From Clusia tigrina (Eukaryota > Arthropoda > Insecta > Diptera > Clusiidae): DNA of 64,000 nucleotides. Numbering within the stretch: the first letter of the stretch is position 1; every line of letters begins with the position of its first letter. The notes beneath the pieces are model-generated. The model made no database searches. It was not told where the DNA came from and worked only from the letters and a program-made list of their open reading frames with translations. Where the stretch lies: contig OV050030.1 of NCBI GenBank assembly GCA_920105625.2, forward strand, positions 214,070,325 through 214,134,324, given 5' to 3'. The position numbers and the translations under genes were made by a program. Shown one piece after another: positions 51,901 to 62,476 of this stretch.

Positions 51901-54088
51901 TTCAAATGGCCCTAACTTCTATACGGTGCGTCCTACACCTATAAAACTTTGCCACGTTCAATTGCTTGTAACTTTTTACTGGAGCGTCATAAAATCTTGA
52001 AATTTTGTGACAATAAAGTACTCGAGCCTCTCGTCAATTTAAGCTATCGCTCATAGCTATGCTAACCTTGAGTCCCAAATCAAACACTGATAAAACTTCA
52101 AATTGTCCTAACTTCTATACGTTGCGTCCCACACCTATAAAAGTTTGCAACAATCAAATGCTTGCAAGTTTTTACTGGAGCGTCATAAAACCTTGAAATT
52201 TTGTGACAATAAAGTACTCTTGCCTCTTATCACTTTAAGCTATCATAGCTATGCTACCCTTGAGTCCCAAATCAAGCACTGATAAAACTTCAAACGGCCC
52301 TAACTTCTATACGCTGCGTCCTATACCTATCAAAGTTTGCAACAATCAAATGCTTGTAACTTTTTACTGGAGCTTAATAAAATCTTGAAATTTTGTTACA
52401 ATAAAGTACTCGAGCCTCATATCAATTTAAGCTATCATAGCTATGCTACCCTTGAGTCCCAAATCAATCACTCATAAAACTTCAAACGGCCCTAACTTCT
52501 ATACGGTGAGTCCCACACCTATCAAAGTTTGCAATAATCAAATGCTTATAACTTTTTACTGGAGCGTCATAAAATCTTGAAATTTTGTGACAATAAAGTA
52601 CTCGAGCCTCTTATCAATTCAAGCTATCATAGCTATGCTACCCTTGAGTCCCAAATCAATCACTGATAAAACTTCAAACGGCCCTAACTTCTATACGGTG
52701 AGTCCCACACCTATCAAAGTTTGCAACAATCAAATGCTTGTAACTTTTTACTGGAGCTTAATAAAATCTTGAAATTTTGTGACCATAAAGTACTCGAGCC
52801 TCTTATCAATTTAAGCTATCGCTCATAGCTATGCTACACTTGAGTCCTAAATCAAACACTGATAAAATTTCAAATGGCCTTAACTTTTATACGCTGCGTC
52901 CTATACCTATCAACGTTTGCAACAATCAAATGCTTGTAACTTTTTACTGGAGCGTCATAAAATCTTGAAATTTTGTGACAATAAAGTACTCGAGCCTCTT
53001 ATCAATTTAAGCTATCATAGCTATGCTACCCTTGAGTCCCAAATCAAGCACTGATAAAACTTCAAACGGCCCTAACTTCTATGCGGTGAGTCCCACACCT
53101 ATCAAAGTTTGCAACAATCAAATGCTTGTAACTTTTTACTGGAGCTTAATAAAATCTTGAAATTTTGTGACAATAAAGTACTCGAGCCTCTTATCAATTT
53201 AAGCTATCGCTCATAGCTATGCTACACTTGAGTCCTAAATCAAACACTGATAAAATTTCAAATGGCCTTAACTTTTATACGCTGCGTCCTATACCTATCA
53301 ACGTTTGCAACAATCAAATGCTTGTAACTTTTTACTGGAGCGTCATAAAATCTTGAAATTTTGTGACAATAAAGTACTCGAGCCTCTTATCAATTTAAGC
53401 TATCATAGCTATGCTACCCTTGAGTCCCAAATCAAGCACTGATAAAACTTCAAACGGCCCTAACTTCTATGCGGTGAGTCCCACACCTATCAAAGTTTGC
53501 AACAATCAAATGCTTGAAACTTTTTACTGGAGCGTCGTAAAACCTTGAAATTTTGTGACAATCAAGTACTCGAGCCTCTTCTAATTTTAAGCTATCGCTC
53601 ATAGCTATGCTACACTTGAGTCCCAAATCAAACACTGATAAAACTTCAAATGGCTCTAACTTCTATACGGTGCGTCCCACACCTATAAAAGTTTGCAACA
53701 ATCAAATGGATGCAAGTTTTTACTGGAGCGTCATAAAACCTTGAAATTTTGTGACAATAAAGTACTCGAGCCTCTTATCAATTTAAGCTATCGCTCATAG
53801 CTATGCTACCCTCCAGTCCCAAATGAAACACTCATAAAACTTCAAATGGCCCTAACTTCTATACGGTGCGTCCTACAACTATCAAAGTTTGCAACAATCA
53901 AATGCTTGTAACTTTTTACTGGAGCGTCATAAAACCTTTAAATTTGGTGACAATAAAGTACTCGAGCCTCTTATCAATTTAAGCTATCGCTCATAGCTAT
54001 GCTAACCTTGAGTCCCAAATCAAACACTGATAAATTTTCAAATGGCCCTAACTTCTATACGGTGCGTCCTACACCTATTAAACTTGGC
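42981..54088. repeat. Higher-order repeats of ~3.1-3.3 kb in block B
   Basis: The private marker CCTCGTTCAATTGC lies at 42981, 46100, 49216, 50780 and 54088. Steps are 3119 and 3116 bp (16 monomers), 1564 bp (8 monomers, a secondary duplication) and 3308 bp (17 monomers). Other shared blocks support the same unit, such as the stretches at 52587 and 55895 (offset 3308). The outer limits of the unit extend beyond these markers on both sides. Confidence 0.78.
48691..51818. repeat. 1564-bp tandem duplication with readable exchange junction
   Basis: 48691-50254 is repeated as 50255-51818. At the junction the left part of a TTTAAATTTGGTGACAAT monomer passes directly into CAAGTACTCGAGCCTCTTCTAATTTT. 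Elsewhere that right part follows a different monomer type (48661-48720, CTTGAAATTTTGTGACAAT), and the left part continues as AAAGTACTCGAG (51819 onward). The switch falls after the shared GTGACAAT (50247-50254), so the hybrid monomer marks an in-register unequal exchange of eight monomers. Confidence 0.88.
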
Positions 54089-57000
54089 CTCGTTCAATTG
54101 CTTGTAACTTTTTACTGGAGCGTCATAAAATCTTGAAATTTTGTGACAATAAAGTACTAGAGCCTCTCGTCAATTTAAGCTATCGATCATAGGTATGCTA
54201 ACCTTGAGTCCCAAATCAAACACTGATAAAACTTCAAATTGTCCTAACTTCTATACGTTGCGTCCCACAGCTATAAAAGTTTGCAACAATCAAATACTTG
54301 CAAGTTTTTACTGGAGCGTCATAAAACCTTGAAATTTTGTGACAATAAAGTACTCTAGCCTCTTATCAATTTAAGCTATCATAGCTATGCTACCCTTGAG
54401 TCCCAAATCAAGCACTGATAAAACTTCAAACGGCCCTAACTTCTATACGGTGAGTTCCACACCTATCAAAGTTTGCAACAATCAAATGCTTGAAACTTTT
54501 TACTGGAGCGTCGTAAAACCTTGAAATTTTGTAACAATAAAGTACTCGAGCCTCTTATAAATTTAAGCTATCACTCATAGCTATGCTACACTTGAGTCCC
54601 AAATCAAACACTGATAAAACTTCAAATGGCCCTAACTTCTATACGGTGCGTCCTACACCTATCAAAGTTTGCAACCATCAAATGCTTGTAACTTTTTACT
54701 GGAGCTTAATAAAATCTTGAAATTTTGTTACAATAAAGTACTCGAGCCTCTTGTCAATTTAAGCTATCTCTCATAGCTATGCTACCCTTGAGTCCCAAGT
54801 CAAACACTGATAAAACTTAAAATGGCCCTAACTTCTATACGGTGCGTCCCACACCTATAAAAGTTTGCAACAATCAAATGGATGCAAGTTTTTACTGGAG
54901 CGTCATAAAACCTTGAAATTTTGCGACAATAAAGTACTCGAGCCTCTTATCAATTTAAGCTATCGCTCATAGCTATGCTACCCTCGAGTCCCAAATCAAA
55001 CACTCATAAAACTTCAAATTGCCCTAACTTCTATACGGTGCGTCCTACAACTATCAAAGTTTGCAACAATCAAATGCTTGTAACTTGTTACTGGAGCGTC
55101 ATAAAACATTTAAATTTGGTGACAATAAAGTACTCGAGCCTCTTATCAATTTAAGCTATCGCTCACAGCTATGCTAATCTTGAGTCCCAAATCAAACACT
55201 GATAAATTTTCAAATGGCCCTAACTTCTATACGGTGCGTCCTACACCTATAAAACTTTGCCACGTTCAATTGCTTGTAACTTTTTACTGGAGCGTCATAA
55301 AATCTTGAAATTTTGTGACAATAAAGTACTCGAGCCTCTCGTCAATTTAAGCTATCGCTCATAGCTATGCTAACCTTGAGTCCCAAATCAAACACTGATA
55401 AAACTTCAAATTGTCCTAACTTCTATACGTTGCGTCCCACACCTATAAAAGTTTGCAACAATCAAATGCTTGCAAGTTTTTACTGGAGCGTCATAAAACC
55501 TTGAAATTTTGTGACAATAAAGTACTCTTGCCTCTTATCACTTTAAGCTATCATAGCTATGCTACCCTTGAGTCCCAAATCAAGCACTGATAAAACTTCA
55601 AACGGCCCTAACTTCTATACGCTGCGTCCTATACCTATCAAAGTTTGCAACAATCAAATGCTTGTAACTTTTTACTGGAGCTTAATAAAATCTTGAAATT
55701 TTGTTACAATAAAGTACTCGAGCCTCATATCAATTTAAGCTATCATAGCTATGCTACCCTTGAGTCCCAAATCAATCACTCATAAAACTTCAAACGGCCC
55801 TAACTTCTATACGGTGAGTCCCACACCTATCAAAGTTTGCAATAATCAAATGCTTATAACTTTTTACTGGAGCGTCATAAAATCTTGAAATTTTGTGACA
55901 ATAAAGTACTCGAGCCTCTTATCAATTCAAGCTATCATAGCTATGCTACCCTTGAGTCCCAAATCAATCACTGATAAAACTTCAAACGGCCCTAACTTCT
56001 ATACGGTGAGTCCCACACCTATCAAAGTTTGCAACAATCAAATGCTTGTAACTTTTTACTGGAGCTTAATAAAATCTTGAAATTTTGTGACCATAAAGTA
56101 CTCGAGCCTCTTATCAATTTAAGCTATCGCTCATAGCTATGCTACACTTGAGTCCTAAATCAAACACTGATAAAATTTCAAATGGCCTTAACTTTTATAC
56201 GCTGCGTCCTATACCTATCAACGTTTGCAACAATCAAATGCTTGTAACTTTTTACTGGAGCGTCATAAAATCTTGAAATTTTGTGACAATAAAGTACTCG
56301 AGCCTCTTATCAATTTAAGCTATCATAGCTATGCTACCCTTGAGTCCCAAATCAAGCACTGATAAAACTTCAAACGGCCCTAACTTCTATGCGGTGAGTC
56401 CCACACCTATCAAAGTTTGCAACAATCAAATGCTTGAAACTTTTTACTGGAGCGTCGTAAAACCTTGAAATTTTGTGACAATCAAGTACTCGAGCCTCTT
56501 ATAATTTTAAGCTATCGCTCATAGCTATGCTACACTTGAGTCCCAAATCAAACACTGATAAAACTTCAAATGGCCCTAACTTCTATACGGTGCGTCCCAC
56601 ACCTATAAAAGTTTGCAACAATCAAATGGATGCAAGTTTTTACTAAAGCGTCATAAAACCTTGAAATTTTGTGACAATAAAGTACTCGAGCCTCTTATGA
56701 ATTTAAGCTATCGCTCATAGCTATGCTACCCTCGAGTCCCAAATCAAACACTCATAAAACTTCAAATGGCCCTAACTTATATACGGTGCGTCCTACAACT
56801 ATCAAAGTTTGCAACAATCAAATGCTTGTAACTTTTTACTGGAGAGTCATAAAACCTTGAAATTTGGTGAAAATAAAGTTCTAGAGCCTCTTATCAATTC
56901 AAGCTATCGCTCATAGCTATGCTACACTTGAGTCCTAAATCAAACACTGATAAAATTTCAAATGGCCTTAACTTCTATACGCTGCGTCCTATACCTATCA

Positions 57001-58121
57001 AAGTTTGCAACAATCAAATGCTTGTAACTTTTTACTGGAGCTTAATAAAATCTTGAAATTTTGTTACAATAAAGTACTCGAGCCTCTTATCAATTTAAGC
57101 TATCATAGCTATGCTACCCTTGAGTCCCAAATCAATCACTGATAAAACTTCAAACGGCCCTAACTTCTATACGGTGAGTCCCACACCTATCAAAGTTTGC
57201 AACAATCAAATGCTTGTAACTTTTTACTGGAGCGTCATAAAATCTTTAAATTTTGTGACAATAAAGTACTCGAGCCTCTTATCAATTTAAGCTATCATAG
57301 CTATGCTACCCTTGAGTCCCAAATCAATCACTGATAAAACTTCAAACGGCCCTAACTTCTATACGGTGAGTCCCACACCTATCAAAGTTTGCAACAATCA
57401 AATGCTTGTAACTTTTTACTGGAGCTTAATAAAATCTTGAAATTTTGTGACAATAAAGTACTCGAGCCTCTTATCAATTTAAGCTATCGCTCATAGCTAT
57501 GCTACACTTGAGTCCTAAATCAAACACTGATAAAATTTCAAATGGCCTTAACTTCTATACGCTGCGTCCTATACCTATCAAAGTTTGCAACAATCAAATG
57601 CTTGTAACTTTTTACTGGAGCTTCATAAAATCTTGAAATTTTGTGACAAAAAAGCACTCGAGCCTCTTATCAATTTAAGCTATCATAGCTATGCTACCCT
57701 TGAGTCCCAAATCAATCACTGATAAAACTTTAAACGGCCCTAACTTCTATACGGTGAGTCCCACACCTATCAAAGTTTGCAACAATCAAATGCTTGAAAC
57801 TTTTTACTGGAGCGTCGTAAAACCTTGAAATTTTGTGACAATAAAGTACTCGAGCCTCTTATAATTTTAAGCTATTGATCATAGCTATGCTACACTTGAG
57901 TCCCAAATCAAACACTGATAAAACTTCAAATGGCCCTAACTTCTATACGGTGCGTCCTACACCTATCAAAGTTTGCAACAATCAAATGCTTGTAACTTTT
58001 TACTGGAGCTTAATAAAATCTTGAAATTTTGTTACAATAAAGTACTCGAGCCTCTTGTCAATTTAAGCTATCTCTCATAGCTATGCTACCCTTGAGTCCC
58101 AAGTCAAACACTGATGGCCCT

Positions 58122-58624
58122 TGTTTGTACCTGCTCCAACGCAAAACTCCAATCAGCAATTCCCATCACCAATGCCCGCTCGTGAACGCAGAATAAGCAG
58201 TACACCCGATGAACGGATATACAGCTTGTGAAGCGTCATTAGCATTTCCGTACACGTGCGGGCTAAAGTATTAATTTGCCCTACGTACGCACAAACGCTG
58301 GTGCCTTGCACATAATTGCAGACACCACAAATATATTTATTTCTGTAGCATAATCAAAATTATAATATAAATTCAATCAATTTATAAATAAAAATTGAGA
58401 TATTCTTTTGAAGTCAACCATTCAACAGTGTTTTCTTTGTCGCCACTTTCAACCACAAGGTTAATTCAAAATTAATACTTGATTATCCACAACACTCTTT
58501 CGGTACTGTACCCAAAGAGATATCAGACTTCAGTATTGCAATTGAAGTCATCATCACGATCCTTCGGTATTGCACCCAAGGAATCGGCAACCGATTAGTA
58601 AACCAACTAATCGGTATAGAAACA
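58122..58624 (+). repeat. Probable 5' LTR of the BEL/Pao element
   Basis: Starts TGTTTGTACC directly after satellite sequence ending ATGGCCCT and ends GAAACA, giving TG...CA termini of about 503 bp. It contains a TATAATATAAATT stretch and AATAAA at 58387. No second LTR is available in the window, so the limits rest on the satellite boundary, the terminal dinucleotides and the primer site that follows. Confidence 0.7.
58495..58614 (+). promoter_or_regulatory. Cluster of palindromes near the BEL LTR end
   Basis: First, a 25-bp near-perfect palindrome (58495-58519): CTCTTT, C, GGTAC, T, GTACC, C, AAAGAG, with one C-C mismatch per arm. Second, a diverged copy of the same layout at 58561-58581 (CCTT ... 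AAGG). Third, two overlapping hairpins: AATCGG-CAA-CCGATT (58582-58596) and CCGATTAGT-AAACCA-ACTAATCGG (58591-58614). The last two share CCGATT and cannot form together. A role in transcript end formation, dimerisation or protein binding is only a guess. Confidence 0.6.
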
Positions 58625-58627
58625 TTT

Positions 58628-58645
58628 TGGAGGCCCCGGCGAGAT
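58628..58645 (+). other. Probable primer-binding site of the BEL element
   Basis: TGGAGGCCCCGGCGAGAT starts with the TGG complement of tRNA CCA, three bases after the proposed LTR end. I cannot assign the primer tRNA with confidence. Confidence 0.55.
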
Positions 58646-58690
58646 AAGAACTCACGATCTCCTGTTTACCACAAGGCGAGATTCTGAAGG

Positions 58691-60136
58691 ATGGCGCATT
58701 AGCAAGAAACAATTGAGCAGTTGGACAAGTTGACCAGGGCACAGTATGAAGTGGGCTCGGCAATAGGGCAACTGGTGAGCAACTTTAAAAAGGACACACA
58801 AGACCGTAAAACCATCGAATATGCCAGTAAACGCATGAAGACTCTGAAGGAGGCATGGTCTACGTTCGAACATCAACATCATCTCGTACTCGAGCTAGAC
58901 GAAGTTAATCATGAGTACTTCAAACAGGATTATAGAGGCAACGTAGCAAACCTCTACGACTGGCTGTTCACCAAATTACAGCACATCATCAATGAGGAAG
59001 GAGAGAAGCGTGAAACGCCAGTGCAACTTGAAGTTCCCTTCCACGTCCATCAAGGAGGCTCTAACCGCAAGGACAGCACACCGCGAACCAGCCATCAGGA
59101 AGGCGATGGACTCTTAGCCCTAGTATGGCAGCAAAAGGCGTTGGTGCGTGCAATTTCTCGAGTCATTGGGGATGTGCACTCGGAAACTGATCAGTCACAT
59201 CCACCAGTGTACTATGATATCAAAACAAAACTATTGATGCTCGATAATCTGGTGCAAAATAACCAATGGATATGGCAACGAACAAACCTGACGGAAATTG
59301 ATGGTTATGATGCGGACAAATTCTACGAGATCGAAGATGCGCTTCAAAACGTACTCATTAAGTTACGACAACATATTCCAGTCAGTACACCGAGCAACTC
59401 CACGCCAATCCACACCATACCACAGGCATTAAATGTGCATTTGCCTAAAGTTACCTTGCCAGTTTTTGACGGTAGCTATTCAACGTGGATACCATTTCGC
59501 GATTTGTATGTTAAGATGACACATACTTAGCCAATAAGCAACACACAAAAAATGTTTTACTTGGCTGCCAACGTAACCGGAGAAGCTAAAGCACTCATCG
59601 GTCACTTGCCAGCATGCGAGGAAAATTATGACGCAGCCTGGCAAATCTTGTGCGATAGGTTTAACAATAAACGCAAATTGGTTAAAACTATATATAGCAA
59701 GCTGTTTAATATAAAGAATGCTAGCAGTGAAATGGGTTCAACGCCTAAAACTATACACGATGCAGCCAAGGAATGCATTTACGCGTTAAAAAGCCAAGGA
59801 GTTCCCGTAGATAGCTTCCACACAATTTTGGAGTATCTTTTATTGCAGAAGTTAGATAAAACGTCAAGATCCGAGTATGAACTGACGCTAGATCAGCCTC
59901 GGGAGTTCCAACCCATTGACCGCCTATCGAAATTCTTAGAAAAACGTTTTCAATCATGTGAAGACCGAGAACCACAACACAAAATTATCAACAATAAATC
60001 GACAAACGCGAAGTATCATTCAACGCTATTCTCAGCAACCAAGGCCGTAACGGGCTGCCTCGTATGCAAAGGCAATCACCAACTTTTTGCATGCGCACAA
60101 TTCTTGGCGAAAACGCGCAGCAGCGTTTTGATATAA
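58691..60136 (+). pseudogene. gag: BEL/Pao gag region, interrupted
   Basis: Would encode the structural protein. An ATG at 58691 is followed by TAG at its fourth codon (58700); the same frame then stays open to a second in-frame TAG at 59528 and on to 60134. Residues around LPKVTLPVFDGSYSTWIPF start a DUF1759-type domain typical of Pao Gag, which continues past the stop as FYLAANVTGEAKALIGHLP, AAWQILCDRFNNKRKLV and LLLQKLDKTSRSEYEL. A first knuckle-like stretch, CLVCKGNH...FAC, lies at about 60058-60093. The frame is lost near the A-run at 60110-60113. Confidence 0.88.
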
Positions 60137-61072
60137 TTAAACAACACAAGTTATGTGCGAATTGTATGAAAAATGGTCATAAATCGAAAACTTGTTCAAT
60201 GAGAGGATGCACCAAATGCAACAAGAAGCACAACTCATTAGTGCATTTTGATCAACAGCTAGCTGAGGGCCCATCCAATAACTCGGGTCAGTCCAGTCAA
60301 GGGTCATCTCAGACACTCACAACATTCGTAAGTGAACCTACCGTGGAGTTACATAGCTATACCAGTGCCATAGTAAAACCACTCACCACTTCATTAGTGT
60401 CCCCGGTCAATCGTGCGGGCGTGAAACATGTGCTGTTGAGCACTGTCGTCTTAAAAGTCAATGACTTCCGTGGCAATGAATTTCAATGCTGTGCAATTTT
60501 GGACGGCGGTTCGCAGACAAACTACATTACGGACAGGTTGGCAAAGAAGCTCGGATTACCAACACAATACAATCCGCAGTACTTTGATGGAATTGGGGAA
60601 ATTCAATAACGCGCTACTCACCGAGCCAACATTAAACTTGAGTCACGATTGACTAGTTACTCAGCCCGAATTGAAGTTGTCATACTGCCAAAAATTACAC
60701 ATCCACTGCCAACACAGAGTTTCGACGTGACAGCCTGGCCTATTCCTAAAAATATTCAATTGGCTGATCCGGAGTTTAATCAATCAGGTCCAATTGACAT
60801 TCTTATAGGCAACGAATGTTATCTGGAATTGCTAGTAGTCGGCCAAATCAAATTGGGAACCGGACTCCCCATATTGCAAAACACCGTGTTCGGATGGGTG
60901 CTTGGTGCACACATCACAGTTCCATCAACAGCTGAGACTACGTTCTGCGGTATTGGAGTTACGAATGAAGATGAATCATTAACCCAACAGCTCGAGCGTT
61001 TCTGGCAGCTAGAAGAATTTGACACCAACAGCCCGCCGCTAACAGCGATAGAAAGAACTTGCGAAGCCTTTT
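60110..61072 (+). pseudogene. BEL/Pao zinc-knuckle and aspartic protease region, interrupted
   Basis: Continues the polyprotein in a shifted frame. CANCMKNGHKSKTC (about 60155-60196) is a full CCHC knuckle, followed by CTKCNKKHNSLVH. The aspartic protease core is CAILDGGSQTNYITDRLAKKLGL (about 60489-60557), with DGGS where many families have DSGS. A TAA at 60607 interrupts the frame, which goes on as ARIEVVILPKITHPLPTQ and IDILIGNECYLELL, the usual link between BEL protease and RT. The frame ends near the T5 run at 61069-61073, probably a one-base slip. Confidence 0.85.
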
Positions 61073-61703
61073 TAACCAAACGGTGTGTCGAGCAGCGAAC
61101 GGACAGTTCGTTGTGCGCTTGCCTTTCGTTGATAACGCAAGCCCTCTTGGAGACTCGAAAGCTATCGCATTACAACGCTTTTACGCCATCGAACGTAAAT
61201 TGCAAAGAAACCCCGTCATCAAAATGCAGTATACGGCCTTCATGGAGGAATACCTGCGGCTAGGTCACATGGAAAAAGTTAGCGGAAGCATAAACCAACC
61301 CCACTACTTCTTACCTCACCACTGCGTTCTGAAGCCAGACAGCACCACCACAAAGTTGCGTGTCGTGTTCGACGCATCAACGAAGACGTCAACAAATGTA
61401 TCATTGAACAATGTGCTACTACCAGGTCCAAAACTTCAAGAAGACTTATTTGCGGTTCTTTTGAGATTTCGAGTACGCAGATATGTTTTTACAGCAGATA
61501 TCGAGAAAATGTACAGACAAATTATCGTGAACGAAGCTGACCGCAAGCATCAACTAATCTTGTGGAGGAACACGCCAAGCGAACCTCTGAAAAGTTACCA
61601 ATTAAACACAGTGACTTATGGAGTCACATCGGCACCATATTTGGCGATAAAATGTCTACGCATATTAGCCAAGGAACATAGCACACAATATCCGCACGGC
61701 TCC
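61071..61703 (+). pseudogene. BEL/Pao reverse transcriptase, N-terminal part
   Basis: In a third frame the sequence gives VVRLPFVDNASPLGDSKAIAL, YTAFMEEYLRLGHMEKV, HHCVLKPDSTTTKLRVVFDAS, LQEDLFAVLLRFR and VFTADIEKMYRQI, followed by NTVTYGVTSAPYLAIKCL. These are the fingers and palm blocks of Pao-type RT, including the first catalytic aspartate in TADIEKMY. The frame is lost near 61690-61703, just before the YVDD motif. Confidence 0.88.
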
Positions 61704-62476
61704 AGCGAGATTTTTATGTGGACGATGTTATGAGTGGACCCGACACGTTAGCAGAAGACTTGTGCGTACAGAAGTAATTGAACTCCCTAACCAAGTCAGC
61801 AGGTTTTAAGTTGAGGAAATGGTGTGCGAGTAATAAAACACTGTTAACGAACATCAACGCAGAGGATCGAGCAATCCAATTGAATTATGACAACGATGGT
61901 TTTACCATCACAACGCTTGGTTTAACGTGGCAACCTGGGACTGATTACTTCCTAATAAGGACCAAATGGAGCACAACAGCCAAAATAACGAAACGCCAAG
62001 TACTGTCGGACATCGCGCATATTTTCGACCCAATAGGTTTTTTGTCACCAGTTGTCTCATGTGCAAAAATATTCATGAAATCGCTGTGGCGTCTAAAATT
62101 AAGCTGGGGCGAGGCACTCCCTATGGACTTGCATACCTTCTGGAGCCAGTTTAGAGAAAACATCCAGGAACTTGAGAACTTGCAAATTCCACGCTACGTA
62201 TTTCCAACCACAAAGGACAATGTGCATCAGAGAGAATTACACGCTTTTACCGATGCATCCGAGCAGGCCTATGGCGCTGTTATTTATGCAAGGTCGATAA
62301 AAACAGATGGATCTGTCAGCGTTCAGCTGTTGTGTTCTAGATCAAAGACTACACCACCAAAACAACAAACGCTCCCTCGGCTGGAGCTCTGTGCTGCACG
62401 GTTAGCAGCCCAGTTATTGGACAGGGTAAAACATATTTTACAATGGACAGGCGAATGCTTTCTGTGGTCTGACTCT
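61704..62476 (+). pseudogene. BEL/Pao RT active site, connection and RNase H, interrupted
   Basis: YVDDVMSGPD (YVDD at 61715-61726) supplies the RT active site in a new frame. A TAA at 61775 follows, then SAGFKLRKWCASN, TTLGLTWQPGTDYF and VLSDIAHIFDPIGFLSPV, typical of BEL RT. RNase H is seen as HAFTDASEQAYGAVIY and LPRLELCAARLAAQLL. The frame changes at about 62476, right after WSDS, and the RNase H end continues in the next frame. Confidence 0.87.

Larger units (their letters stand above)
41933..58121. repeat. Satellite block B, same ~196-bp family
   Basis: About 83 further monomers of the same family and orientation as block A, continuing the monomer split by the gypsy insertion. Frequent local types include AAATTGTCC/ATACGTTGCGTCCC, CTTGGCCTCGTTCAATTGC, GCCACGTTCAATTGC and CAAACGGCCC/GGTGAGTTCC. 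The last monomer has a 12-bp deletion (CACTGATGGCCCT instead of the usual CACTGAT...GGCCCT) just before the BEL LTR. No gene is seen in the block. Confidence 0.96.

Noticed and set aside
43814..56080. Similar short frames in block B
   Set aside because: Same reason; they span monomer borders and have no independent coding signal.
1..58121. CENP-B box in the satellite
   Set aside because: No TTCG-N4-A-N2-CGGG pattern seen in the monomers.
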